DNA of 64,000 bases from Ferrimonas marina (GCF_900129905.1 NZ_FQXG01000003.1:425771-489770); one strand, 5' to 3'; positions 16,668 to 24,110 are shown, counted from the first letter of the stretch. Notes: generated by a model from the sequence alone, not told the origin. Program-made: numbers and translations.

Positions 16668-17090
16668 ATGGCTGTAAAAAAGGGAATGAGCTTTACTGCA
16701 GAAAGTCTCACTGTGAATCAGATGGGATGGTTGAATCAGTTTCGCAAAGCGAAGTCGATAGATACCTTGGACATGATGGCAGACGCCAGAGAGCGTGAAC
16801 TGCACCGGAAAGAGAAAGAAACTGGCAATTCCACCTATCAAGACCGCACAGACCTCGATATTGCATACGAAGTTCGTACACAAGAGATTCAGTCTGGCAA
16901 GTTCGTTGCTAAAAATTCCGACGTGAGTGTAGCGGCAGAAAAAGAGCCGGTAGTAAAAGTCGCTGCAAATATCCAAGCCACCAAGCCAAAAGCTCCGCCG
17001 GTCTTTGCCAAGGCCAGCAAAACTCCCTCTACGCCTAATTCGGCCATGACGCCGGAAGAGCGCATGAGCCAGATGCTCAACGCCATGTAA
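16668..17090 (+). CDS. Unrecognised basic helical protein
   Basis: 140-aa protein with GGAG six bases before the ATG. The N-terminal half is helical and charged (KAKSIDTLDMMADARERELHRK is only part of the helix); the second half is alanine-, proline- and lysine-rich and probably disordered, ending in a short PEERMSQMLNAM helix. No known domain. It shares a 77-base divergent promoter region with the 452-aa gene and is followed by a terminator. Confidence 0.75.
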   Translation: MAVKKGMSFTAESLTVNQMGWLNQFRKAKSIDTLDMMADARERELHRKEKETGNSTYQDRTDLDIAYEVRTQEIQSGKFVAKNSDVSVAAEKEPVVKVAANIQATKPKAPPVFAKASKTPSTPNSAMTPEERMSQMLNAM

Positions 17091-17109
17091 CTCTGAGTGG
17101 AAATACAAG

Positions 17110-17143
17110 CGCTCGGAAAGCTTCTGCGTTCCGAGCGTTCTTT
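17110..17143 (+). terminator. Rho-independent terminator
   Basis: CGCTCGGAA/TTCCGAGCG stem, 10-base loop, followed by TTCTTT. Confidence 0.85.
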
Positions 17144-17253
17144 GTGTGTGAAGGTTTTCGAAGTCGTCGGGTACACTGGTTCATAGAGGCTATATCCGGG
17201 TCTGAACTGGCCCAGGATGTGCACTTTTGTTCTAGGCCATATGAGGTGTGCCG

Positions 17254-17937
17254 ATGGTGAAAATGATTGTAGTGGTGCTCCTGTTGGTAGGATGCGCCGG
17301 TTTTGGTGCGACCCAGACAGTGCGTTTGAGTGACCTGCAGGGACGATACGACCACGAGGTTGCAAAGGGTCTTCAGGCGACCTCAGCCCATGATGCTGCC
17401 ATGAATAAGTCGGCAGCTGACAGGGATGCTTACTTTAAAGCCCTGGGTGAGCGTTATGGCGCTTTGGGGGTAGTGATGGCCCCAGAGGACGTGCCGGAGA
17501 CCTACAAGGATGGTCATGCGCAGGCGATGGGCCCGCTGTTTGCCTTTAAGAAGGCCAATGCCGTGAGTATTGCGGCGAATGAGGATTTCTACGCCAGTGC
17601 CGCATGCACGCTGTTATTGTCACGGACGGGCCGTGTGAACGGTGCGGTGGCCACTGCACATACGCTGTCAGAACTCTCTGGTGCGCTGCCTGGCAGTATG
17701 GCTGACAAGTTCTTTGCCTATGGTCACGTGGATGGCTTGATCGGCGGCGCCAGGGCGGCCCTGATTGCGCGAGGGGAATCTGCAGAGATTGCTGATGAAA
17801 TGCTGATCCGAAATCTGGATTGCGAAACCGGCATGGATAGCCCGGAGGCGGAGAAGCCGCTGGCTTACGAGATAGAGCCGGAGGAGGACGAAAAACCAGG
17901 CTTTAGCCGGCCAGTTCCACCGTCTCGTCAGCGATGA
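17254..17937 (+). CDS. Putative lipoprotein
   Basis: 227-aa protein with a short lipoprotein signal, IVVVLLLVGCAGFG, in which the lipobox L-V-G-C should be acylated. The mature part is helical and alanine-rich with a conserved-looking DGHAQAM segment and ends in an acidic/proline tail. It is probably anchored in the envelope. GAGG lies ahead of the ATG at 17254; GTG at 17248 is the alternative start. No recognised domain. A terminator follows. Confidence 0.75.
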   Translation: MVKMIVVVLLLVGCAGFGATQTVRLSDLQGRYDHEVAKGLQATSAHDAAMNKSAADRDAYFKALGERYGALGVVMAPEDVPETYKDGHAQAMGPLFAFKKANAVSIAANEDFYASAACTLLLSRTGRVNGAVATAHTLSELSGALPGSMADKFFAYGHVDGLIGGARAALIARGESAEIADEMLIRNLDCETGMDSPEAEKPLAYEIEPEEDEKPGFSRPVPPSRQR

Positions 17938-17941
17938 CCAC

Positions 17942-17962
17942 GGGGCCTTAGGGCCCTTTTTT
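17942..17962 (+). terminator. Rho-independent terminator
   Basis: Compact GGGCC-TTAG-GGCCC hairpin followed by six Ts, just after the lipoprotein gene. Confidence 0.85.
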
Positions 17963-17976
17963 AATACCTATAATTA

Positions 17977-18123
17977 ATGTGGTGGTTGTCAACGCAAAAA
18001 CTTAGGGTATATAGCGGCCGGTGTGGGATTGCCAGATCTGGACCATTTGTTATTGTCCTGTTGTTGATTGCAGTTCTTGCAGCCATTTCTGGGCCCATCG
18101 CAGTGCTTGACGGGTGGGTGTAG
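17977..18123 (+). CDS. Possible 48-aa membrane peptide
   Basis: Short frame starting MWWLSTQKL, with a strong hydrophobic helix FVIVLLLIAVLAAI near residues 24-37. There is no Shine-Dalgarno; TATAAT lies directly before the ATG, so it would have to be leaderless. It fills the gap between a terminator and the gene at 18158. Tentative. Confidence 0.3.
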   Translation: MWWLSTQKLRVYSGRCGIARSGPFVIVLLLIAVLAAISGPIAVLDGWV

Positions 18124-18157
18124 GGCCCAGTGCCAATGGCTGAGATGGGAGGGATCC

Positions 18158-18643
18158 GTGTCTGAGCTCTACTACATTCCGGGGCGCCGTAGGGTGCATG
18201 CTTACCTGAGGAAGGGTTTCGAATTTGCGCTGGAGAAGGCGCGTCATCTTGAAACGTCTATCACCATTGTTCTACCTACGGTGGATCACGCTGAACTGCC
18301 GGTCTGGGGAGAGCTGATAGGACTTGAGGCTGCATCAGAGCTTCGATTCAAGCGTAGCGTTGTCTACCGGGGCGTTAGGCTCGAGCTGATATCGCCGTCT
18401 AAGGTGAATTTTAAACGCTCTCCGGGTCTGGCCACCTCGTTCCTTTTTGTTGTTTGGTGTGGGGACCACAGCCTGAACCGGATTGAAGACCTTCGCAATG
18501 AGCATGTCCAGGACACAAAGGGCACCAGACCTGCCAGAGGGCCTCGACTCAGTCCAATGCTGGTAATCCCGCCTCCGGAGGAGGGGTTGCAGCAGGAGCG
18601 GGGCTGGGTAGAGCGGGTCAGCCCACAGCGTCTTTACTGTTGA
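18158..18643 (+). CDS. Unrecognised gene upstream of cas6e
   Basis: 161-aa protein with alternating strands and helices (SITIVLPTVDH, then LELISPSKVNF, SFLFVVWCGDHSLNRIEDL), suggesting a Rossmann-like alpha/beta fold. The GTG at 18158 has GGGAGGG just ahead; the frame is open to 18068, but those residues look non-coding. It does not resemble Cas5, Cas7, Cse1, Cse2, Cas3, Cas1 or Cas2. It lies 103 bases upstream of cas6e on the same strand with no terminator between, so it may be part of the same unit. The proline-rich C-terminus ends QRLYC. Confidence 0.7.
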   Translation: MSELYYIPGRRRVHAYLRKGFEFALEKARHLETSITIVLPTVDHAELPVWGELIGLEAASELRFKRSVVYRGVRLELISPSKVNFKRSPGLATSFLFVVWCGDHSLNRIEDLRNEHVQDTKGTRPARGPRLSPMLVIPPPEEGLQQERGWVERVSPQRLYC

Positions 18644-18707
18644 TTCACATCACAAAAAATACTGTTGATCAGGGGGATACCCTCGGATATAGTGATTTCG
18701 TTGATTG

Positions 18708-18724
18708 GTGCCAGGGACTGGCAC
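18708..18724 (+). promoter_or_regulatory. Hairpin in the cas6e leader
   Basis: GTGCCAG-GGA-CTGGCAC forms a 7-bp stem with a triloop, 22 bases ahead of the cas6e start codon. It could be an autoregulatory binding site or a processing site; that is inference. Confidence 0.4.
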
Positions 18725-18746
18725 GCAGTGAAATTGGAGTAGATGG

Positions 18747-19331
18747 ATGTACGAGTCGCACGTTATAACGGACATTGATTCCCAGGACCTCTACGCTCTC
18801 CACCAGGAGACATGGCGTAAATTCACCGGCAAAGATCGGCCTCGAAGAGACGCGCCTAAGACCCCATTTTTATACTGGCCAATGACCTCTGAGGGGCAAA
18901 AGGGCACTTGCCTGATGATCCGCTCAGAGCAGCCTTCCTTCGTAAAGGATTTCAGCAAAAAGGGTGTCGAATTTGACCCTGCAGTGGGTGATGAGGTGAG
19001 CTTTGTCATCCGGCTGTGTCTAACATCCCGGGCGCCGGTGACGAACGGTAAAGGCCAGGTCGTTAAGAAGAATCGAGAGACCGATCTTGAGCCTGAGGAA
19101 ATCTCGGACTGGGTGGGTGAGCGGATGCGCGCTCGCGGCATGGAAGTGTTGTCTTTGAAGGTCCGGAGCCTGAACAAGTACAACGTGAAGCGCCATGGCT
19201 ACTCGTTCCAGGGCGGCGAGCTGATGTTGAAGGTAAAAGTCACAGATCCTGTGCTAGCAAAGCAGGCCTATGTAAATGGCATCGGCCGGCAAAAGGCATT
19301 CGGGTTTGGGATGATGGTAATCGTAGGCTAA
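18747..19331 (+). CDS. cas6e: Stand-alone Cas6e (CasE) endoribonuclease
   Basis: 194-aa RAMP protein. The start MYESHVI and the block DLYALHQETW (14-23) match E. coli Cas6e DLYQLHQGLW, so H19 aligns with the catalytic His20. The mid-protein KGVEF...GDEVSFVIRL corresponds to the second strand region, and the C-terminus carries the glycine-rich loop GIGRQKAFGFG (178-188). Length is normal for the family (~200 aa). Cas6e cuts CRISPR hairpins at the 3' base of the stem and stays bound to the product. GGAG lies seven bases before the ATG. No other cas gene is in the window. The hairpin array begins 50 bases downstream with no terminator or clear promoter between, so co-transcription is likely. Confidence 0.85.
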   Translation: MYESHVITDIDSQDLYALHQETWRKFTGKDRPRRDAPKTPFLYWPMTSEGQKGTCLMIRSEQPSFVKDFSKKGVEFDPAVGDEVSFVIRLCLTSRAPVTNGKGQVVKKNRETDLEPEEISDWVGERMRARGMEVLSLKVRSLNKYNVKRHGYSFQGGELMLKVKVTDPVLAKQAYVNGIGRQKAFGFGMMVIVG

Positions 19332-19895
19332 GTCGGGATCCTGGTGCTTCGGGTGATCGTTTGATTTGGTTGCTTGCCTACCCTCGGTTGCGAGGTGACT
19401 AAGATAGTCTTTTTCACCACGGTAACGTGGAAATCAGGTACCCGTTTCCTTACCTGATGTGTCCGTTGGACCGTGTCTACCCCGGTTACGGGGATACCGT
19501 TTTATGGTATTCAGTGGCAAAATCCTCAGTAATGAGGCGCGATAAGTTGTACGTTCCTTTTGGTGATGACCTCGGTATCGAGGGCGGTACATCAACAGAC
19601 TCTGTCGAGATCTGGTGATGCGTAGGAAGACCTCGGATGCGAGGGAACGAGTTGTCTTAGATGCTCGTCTCGAAGGTTTAGCACCACGGCAACGTGGGAA
19701 AAGGTTGTAACATAGTTCCACGGCAACGTGGTGTGGGATCCAATGGCCCACAGTAAAGTAACGGACCACGGTAACGTGGGTAGTTGGTGAAGCTACAGTC
19801 TTGTCCTCGGCAACGAGGCGGCATCTCTGGTGCCTGCTGTTCCTTGAAGTTGTGACTCTTGTGACTCTTGTGACAGTGACCTTACTAGATTGACT

Positions 19896-19922
19896 CCTCG
19901 GTAACGAGGTCCGCTTCGGCGG
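19896..19922 (+). repeat. Double hairpin unit (GNRA + UUCG), copy 1
   Basis: CCTCG-GTAA-CGAGG, one base, then CCGC-TTCG-GCGG. Both tetraloop classes are exceptionally stable only on plus-strand RNA. Repeated at 20082 and 20234. Confidence 0.75.
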
Positions 19923-20081
19923 AACAAAGCTGTGCGTCGCACTGCTCTAAGCTTTGTGAACACTATCGGCCTTTGGCAACGGGGGCCGAACCGGTAAAGG
20001 TTAGGCCTCATTGAAGCCTAATGCTGTATTAGCCTCGGTAACGAGGGCGCTATCGGAAGACCGCTTCTGCTGGTCTCTATT

Positions 20082-20108
20082 CCTCGGCAACGAGGTCCGC
20101 TTCGGCGG
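20082..20108 (+). repeat. Double hairpin unit (GNRA + UUCG), copy 2
   Basis: CCTCG-GCAA-CGAGG, T, then CCGC-TTCG-GCGG. Differs from copy 1 in the loop base only; flanks differ. Confidence 0.75.
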
Positions 20109-20233
20109 CTGCTTGGGTGGTACCTCCATGACCGCCTCGAGTGTTTTGACTTCAATGTGAAAATCCCCCACGGTAACGTGGCTGTGAACGTAAGTTCTTA
20201 TTCGAGCTCACGTGCGCAAAGCGTCTTTATGTA

Positions 20234-20260
20234 CCTCGGTAACGAGGACCGCTTCGGCGG
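20234..20260 (+). repeat. Double hairpin unit (GNRA + UUCG), copy 3
   Basis: CCTCG-GTAA-CGAGG, A, then CCGC-TTCG-GCGG. The linker base differs from the other two copies. Confidence 0.75.
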
Positions 20261-20319
20261 AGATGTGTCCAGGTAACTGGTTCCCATCGATGATTTGCCA
20301 TATTGCCTCGGTAACGAGG

Positions 20320-20351
20320 AAGGGCCAGCAGACATGTGTCTGCTGGCCCTT
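20320..20351. terminator. 15-bp perfect hairpin ending the array
   Basis: AAGGGCCAGCAGACA pairs with its exact complement around a tiny TG centre, directly after the last array hairpin and 24 bases from the end of the converging gene at 20376. No T-run follows on either strand, so it may act as a transcript-end stabiliser rather than a classical terminator. Confidence 0.6.
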
Positions 20352-20375
20352 GGTGTCTCGAATGGCTGAGATGGA

Positions 20376-20762
20376 TTAGTGCACTAAACCGGACATCACA
20401 GATCCATCGTTGATAAAGGCAGCCAGGCGCTGAGTGATCTCTGCAGTCGCAAAAGCCAGGAAGTCACTCGGGGCTTCACCCGCAGATGCTGTGAGCATGC
20501 GTTCGTACTCAGCCAGAACCTGGCGAGCGTATTGCTCGCCGGCATCCAGGTGTTCTGCTGCCGGGATGCCGTTGGTGTAGTGCATCACAGTCTGGATCAC
20601 CGCCGGACGCAGTTGGTCGAGCAAGGTGTTAGTGAGATCTTGCTTGTTACCGCCGTAAGCTAGGCAGGTGGCAAGGCCGTTTACTTTGTTGTGCTCAACG
20701 CGGCTCGCTTTACCATAAAACGCCAAATAGTCTTGCGGGTGTTCCAAAGGATTTAAGAACAT
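20376..20762 (-). CDS. Unrecognised small protein with operator
   Basis: 128-aa helical soluble protein of unknown function. The ATG at 20762 (MFLNPL) has AGGGAG six bases upstream; an in-frame ATG at 20768 is too close to that site, and the longer frame to 21062 runs through the operator. A perfect ATATAC-AAAA-GTATAT palindrome lies 38 bases upstream, placing it in the dispersed regulon. It converges with the hairpin array. Confidence 0.75.
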   Translation of the reverse strand: MFLNPLEHPQDYLAFYGKASRVEHNKVNGLATCLAYGGNKQDLTNTLLDQLRPAVIQTVMHYTNGIPAAEHLDAGEQYARQVLAEYERMLTASAGEAPSDFLAFATAEITQRLAAFINDGSVMSGLVH

Positions 20763-20799
20763 GTCCATCTCCCTGGACGTGAAATCATTAACTCCGACT

Positions 20800-20815
20800 A
20801 TATACAAAAGTATAT
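20800..20815. promoter_or_regulatory. Palindromic operator, ATATAC-AAAA-GTATAT
   Basis: Perfect copy, upstream of the gene starting at 20762 and in the divergent region shared with the NYN-like gene at 20943. Confidence 0.65.
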
Positions 20816-20942
20816 GCATGCGCAAGGGTTTTCGTTGGCCTTGGCGAGTTGCCCACAGGGCTATTGAGTTTGCTGTGGAAAAGCGTGTGGACAGGCTGTC
20901 GCAGATCAGTGGTGGTGGGGGTACATAGGTGGTGGTTAAAAT

Positions 20943-21698
20943 ATGAGCGGTAACGGGATTCGCTATGTTTTGCTCGATGCGGATAACCTGTCGGTTAAGG
21001 CTATTAGGTACCGGGACCCGACGATACGCTTTCTGAGCTTCAGCAACAATCCTATGCTTCACCCGGCGGTGAACGGCATGATCTGTGGAGTGACGTCACC
21101 GCCGGTACCTGGTGGCGCTGACATGATGATGCTCTATGAACTCGGCCGGCGGTTGGCTAGCGAAGAGATCTCAGCAGTGCACTTGCTGACTCGTGACCGT
21201 TCCCTGGCCCAGTGTGTTCAGGGTGCGTGTGAATCCGCGGGGGTAGAGTTTAGCCTCTACCAGTGCCTGGCCGCTGCTGCAGAGGGGATAGGGCTCGAGG
21301 TGCCTGGGGTGGACGTCAGGCAGGCAATTTTGTCCAAAGTGCCGTCGGTTGGTTACGGTGCGCCGGAGTTGTTGCTGATGAAAAGCCTGGGCCTTTCTGA
21401 CCATGGGCGCCTTGAAGAGCAGCTCAAAGCGCTACGCCGGTCCGGCAAAGTGCGATTAGCGCCCAGTGGGAACTGGCTGCGCGCACCCGATCATTTAGAG
21501 CAGCCCTACCAGGGGGTATATGACCGTGTGGTTAGGGCAGGGAAGTCGGGGATCACTGCATCTGCAATGAATGATCTCTTCTCAGGGTGTAACGTGGATT
21601 CAGGTCAGTGTATGGCAATGATGGCGGTAGCTGGGTTGATCCGCCGGCATGCCAAGTTCAAAAGGCGTTGGATCCAAGATCGAGCATGTGCGATCTAA
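20943..21698 (+). CDS. NYN/PIN-like nuclease with winged-helix tail
   Basis: 251-aa protein. YVLLDADNLS near the N-terminus, GADMMMLYELGRRL (about 59-72) and VHLLTRDRSLA (about 80-90) are spaced like the acidic residues of NYN-type PIN ribonuclease domains. From ~125 on, two helical blocks (APELLLMKSLGL...GKVRLAPSGNW and KSGITASAMNDLFSG...AGLIRRH) look like winged helices of the LOTUS/OST-HTH type, a frequent partner of NYN domains and an RNA binder. Expected activity is RNA cleavage. It lies 0.6 kb past the hairpin array, so a link with that RNA is possible but unproven. Confidence 0.68.
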   Translation: MSGNGIRYVLLDADNLSVKAIRYRDPTIRFLSFSNNPMLHPAVNGMICGVTSPPVPGGADMMMLYELGRRLASEEISAVHLLTRDRSLAQCVQGACESAGVEFSLYQCLAAAAEGIGLEVPGVDVRQAILSKVPSVGYGAPELLLMKSLGLSDHGRLEEQLKALRRSGKVRLAPSGNWLRAPDHLEQPYQGVYDRVVRAGKSGITASAMNDLFSGCNVDSGQCMAMMAVAGLIRRHAKFKRRWIQDRACAI

Positions 21699-21764
21699 TA
21701 TTTGACCCGCGGTATAAGAAAATATAAACTTCAAATCAAGATTTGTATATTCAGGAGAAATAGG

Positions 21765-22451
21765 ATGCTCCTATTCCAAACCGGCACACTGCCCGTAGAG
21801 CACTCCTTTGAGAAGGTGTTCACTTACTGTGTCTACTGCTTCGTCGAGGGCAACCTTTCACCGGTGAAGAAGGGCAACATGCCGATCTTTGAAGAGCTGG
21901 ATTTCTTCGAGCTTGTGAACCTGGAGATGAAGCTGCGTTCCATCGCGCTGTGTGACACCCAGGCTCAGGCAGCAGATTTTCTCTACAAGTCCGACACCGG
22001 TGAGGTTCTGATCAAGAACCCGGGCAGCCGGCTTCAGAACTTCTGCACTAAGCGGGGTCTGACTTTCCAGAGGATCAAGAACGTGCTGAGCCGAGGGATC
22101 CATGATGGCAACCTCAAGCTGCCCAAGGTTCCCAAGCGCATGAAGTTCGCCAAGGAATTCACGCTGTCTTACATATTGATAGACTCGCTGGAACAGGCTG
22201 GTGCACTCCCGGATACCCTCAAGGATCAGAGCTACGATGATCTGCATAAGCTCGAGGTGTATCTGATGGCCATAGACCATTTCGATTCTCAGAAAGAGGC
22301 TGCGGTCTATCTGTTCTCGTTGGCTGATGGGGAGCCGCAGATCAAGAACCCAGGTGGTCGGTTGAGCAACTTCTTCCGTCCGCGGAACCTGGAGTTCACT
22401 GGCATCAAGCGGATTTTCCGCCGCGCCCGGCAGGACGGTATCCTGGATTAA
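21765..22451 (+). CDS. Protein with an internal tandem duplication
   Basis: 228-aa protein; the ATG at 21765 has AGGAG seven bases ahead. Two copies of a ~65-residue unit are clear: LEMKLRSIALCDTQAQAADFL...IKNPGSRLQNF...IKNVLSRGIHDGNL and LEVYLMAIDHFDSQKEAAVYL...IKNPGGRLSNF...IKRIFRRARQDGIL. Each has a Q-A/K-A-A helix and a KNPG-RL turn, and looks like a small helical, possibly nucleic-acid-binding domain. No family recognised. It follows the NYN-like gene by 66 bases on the same strand. Confidence 0.8.
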   Translation: MLLFQTGTLPVEHSFEKVFTYCVYCFVEGNLSPVKKGNMPIFEELDFFELVNLEMKLRSIALCDTQAQAADFLYKSDTGEVLIKNPGSRLQNFCTKRGLTFQRIKNVLSRGIHDGNLKLPKVPKRMKFAKEFTLSYILIDSLEQAGALPDTLKDQSYDDLHKLEVYLMAIDHFDSQKEAAVYLFSLADGEPQIKNPGGRLSNFFRPRNLEFTGIKRIFRRARQDGILD

Positions 22452-23059
22452 TCGCGGATGTTGTGAGGCAAGATGTCGGCCGGGCAGTTTCGGTTCACAT
22501 GCTTTGCTATGACGTCCAGATGGCAATCCAGCGGCCTGCAACTGCAGGCTACTGTTTTGCCCGCAAGCTCCGACAAAGCCCTGGCCTTAAGGTCAGGGCT
22601 TTGTAATAGATCCCTGTCCCAGTCATAACGGAAGCGCCGAATTGCTTCCTCTCGCGATCCCGCGCTCACCAGATCGTGGGGGTTGCCCCAGGGGGTGCCT
22701 CGGCCCCCATAGCGATCGTATTTACCCTGGTTACGGTGGGCCACTCGCATCAGGCGGGTATCGATCTGCACCGTGGGAAGATCCATTGTCAGTGCGTGTC
22801 TAAGCGCCTGATCTCCACGGCCATGGTTGTCAGTCACGATGATGGCTGAGCGGCAGGCGCCTAGGGCCTCCCTTGCGTTACTTGAGTAGAAAGCGATAGA
22901 AACCAGGTTGGTTGGGAGGTGCTCAGAGAAGGCTTTTGGCCCGCATATGGTACAGCTTTCGCCGAGCTGACCTGCGTCGGCCAGGACACGCAGCGCCTGG
23001 TGCAGGGCCTCAACGTTGTAGAACTCGCGCGGATACCAAAGCAATGTCGTGCTGCCCAC
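22448..23059 (-). CDS. DUF4326-domain protein
   Basis: 203-aa protein. The C-terminal half has the DUF4326 pattern: KYDRYGGRGTPWGNP (about 125-139), an R-F-R-Y-D-W-D helix, and ACSCRPLDCHLDVI (about 174-187), where cysteines and histidine could bind metal. The N-terminal ~100 residues are Rossmann-like (STTLLWYPREF, ACRSAIIVTDNHGRG). DUF4326 is common in phages and plasmids; no function is established. The GTG at 23059 has GAGGAGG eight bases ahead. The stop overlaps the converging gene by four bases. Confidence 0.8.
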   Translation of the reverse strand: MGSTTLLWYPREFYNVEALHQALRVLADAGQLGESCTICGPKAFSEHLPTNLVSIAFYSSNAREALGACRSAIIVTDNHGRGDQALRHALTMDLPTVQIDTRLMRVAHRNQGKYDRYGGRGTPWGNPHDLVSAGSREEAIRRFRYDWDRDLLQSPDLKARALSELAGKTVACSCRPLDCHLDVIAKHVNRNCPADILPHNIRD

Positions 23060-23192
23060 GTCTGACGCCTCCTCTCAGGGGGTTAAAATCGCCATTGAAA
23101 TCAATTACAATCAATCCGTTAAATGCGCTCCCACACGTGGAGCCTGGTCGGGGTTACTGACCTTTGTAGTTGTACAGGACAGGGAGTTGTTG

Positions 23193-23813
23193 ATGTACGA
23201 GTTGAGCTTACCAGAGTTAGATCTGCTGCGTCGTAATGCCATCAAGGCAATCGGCTGCCGGCCGCCTTCTGAAGTGTCTCAGGAGTTGTGTGGTCAGTTT
23301 GGTTGCAGCGCTGAAGAGGTGATGGCTCGTTTAGACAGCCTGGGTGTGACCGAAGGTGACAGCTGGGCGGAAAGCTTCGAAGCCAAGCGCTGGTGTGAAA
23401 TCGGTACCGCCCCCTCGCGTTTGGAAGTGCTTCGGCGACGGGCCCAGGCGAAACGTGCGGGATCAGCGCCTGGATCTAGCCTATCAAGGGGTGCGATCTC
23501 GAGACGGCGCACCGGCATGCCTTGGCAAAAAGAGGATTGCCGTTACCTGGTGGACCAGTGTGGGTTGGCTCTTCGTCGAGGGGAGCGGCCGTATGATGTT
23601 ATTTCCAGGGCCTCCATCTATCTGGCGCGGGGTGAGTCTGGGGTGTTGCGGCAGTTGATGGGAATGGGACTGGTGACCAGCAAGGTCTTGTTGACGGTAG
23701 ATGCTCTGTCAGCATGCAGGGCGAGTGATTGGTCCGAGCAGGCCAGTGCTAAGCTCCAGCAATACTACCAGCAACCAGCAGTGTTGCCGGTTGCTGGTGC
23801 AGGGGCGCCTTAG
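23193..23813 (+). CDS. Unrecognised helical protein
   Basis: 206-aa soluble helical protein. The ATG at 23193 (MYELSL) has AGGGAG six bases upstream; the frame is open to 23049 but overlaps the divergent DUF4326 gene. Residues 1-60 resemble a helix-turn-helix layout (RPPSEVSQELCGQFGCSAEEV), followed by a basic linker (RRRAQAKRAGS) and a helical C-terminal half. Possible DNA-binding protein; no family recognised. Converges with the next gene with a four-base overlap. Confidence 0.7.
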   Translation: MYELSLPELDLLRRNAIKAIGCRPPSEVSQELCGQFGCSAEEVMARLDSLGVTEGDSWAESFEAKRWCEIGTAPSRLEVLRRRAQAKRAGSAPGSSLSRGAISRRRTGMPWQKEDCRYLVDQCGLALRRGERPYDVISRASIYLARGESGVLRQLMGMGLVTSKVLLTVDALSACRASDWSEQASAKLQQYYQQPAVLPVAGAGAP

Positions 23814-24088
23814 TGCGGACCGTGGGCGGATTTGTCTAGGCTGGCCAACAGAGGTGGTAGCGCCGCCTGTTCTTCTGCGGTGAACTCCGCCAGCTGATTC
23901 TCTTGCAGGGCCTGGCGCAGAGTGAGTGCATCGACGTCAGACAGCACTAATTCGGTGCTCTGTGAGTCATCAGCAAGTCGGTTGATAAGGTCAGTCATGC
24001 GGCCTTTATCAAGCAAGCTGTATGAGTGGGCATTCATGGCCTGTGTCGCAGCTGCGGCCAAAATGCCGCGTTCCGTCGCGTTGAACAT
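23810..24088 (-). CDS. Unrecognised small helical protein
   Basis: 92-aa helical soluble protein with GGAG ahead of the ATG at 24088. No recognised domain. It follows the membrane-protein gene at 24168-24404 on the same strand, but a terminator stands between them, so it may have its own promoter. Confidence 0.75.
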   Translation of the reverse strand: MFNATERGILAAAATQAMNAHSYSLLDKGRMTDLINRLADDSQSTELVLSDVDALTLRQALQENQLAEFTAEEQAALPPLLASLDKSAHGPH

Positions 24089-24110
24089 CGTGTAACTCCT
24101 ACTTCAAGAC

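Larger units (their letters stand above)
19382..20319 (+). ncRNA. Hairpin array downstream of cas6e, probable Cas6e substrate RNA
   Basis: A non-coding stretch with about 19 small hairpins. Seventeen are within a 14-base 5-bp stem plus 4-base loop format or close to it, at 19382, 19417, 19480, 19524, 19570, 19631, 19684, 19718, 19766, 19805, 19896, 20033, 20082, 20168, 20234, 20306 (14-mers) and 20269 (4-bp stem, CCAG-GTAA-CTGG). Also 20186 (GAAC-GTAA-GTTC) and 19967 (9-bp stem with three G-U pairs and a GCAA loop). Stems vary with compensation (CCTCG/CGAGG, CCACG/CGTGG, CCCCG/CGGGG, CCTCA/TGAGG), while the loop is mainly GTAA or GCAA. Loops all point the same way, so this is plus-strand RNA, not a DNA palindrome. 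Spacers are 20-77 bases, unique, often with their own inverted repeats. Confidence 0.75.

Noticed and set aside
16620-17365. Minus-strand frames opposite the genes at 16668 and 17254
   Set aside because: Antisense shadows of genes with good ribosome sites; low-complexity translations.
19427-19769. Open frames within the hairpin array (for example 19427-19618 and 19434-19769 minus)
   Set aside because: They run through several stable hairpins, lack ribosome sites and have no protein-like composition.
19382-20319. A conventional CRISPR array
   Set aside because: The repeated element is only 14 bases, spacers vary from 20 to 77 bases, and several hairpins differ in stem and length. Direct repeats of 28-37 bases with uniform spacers are absent.
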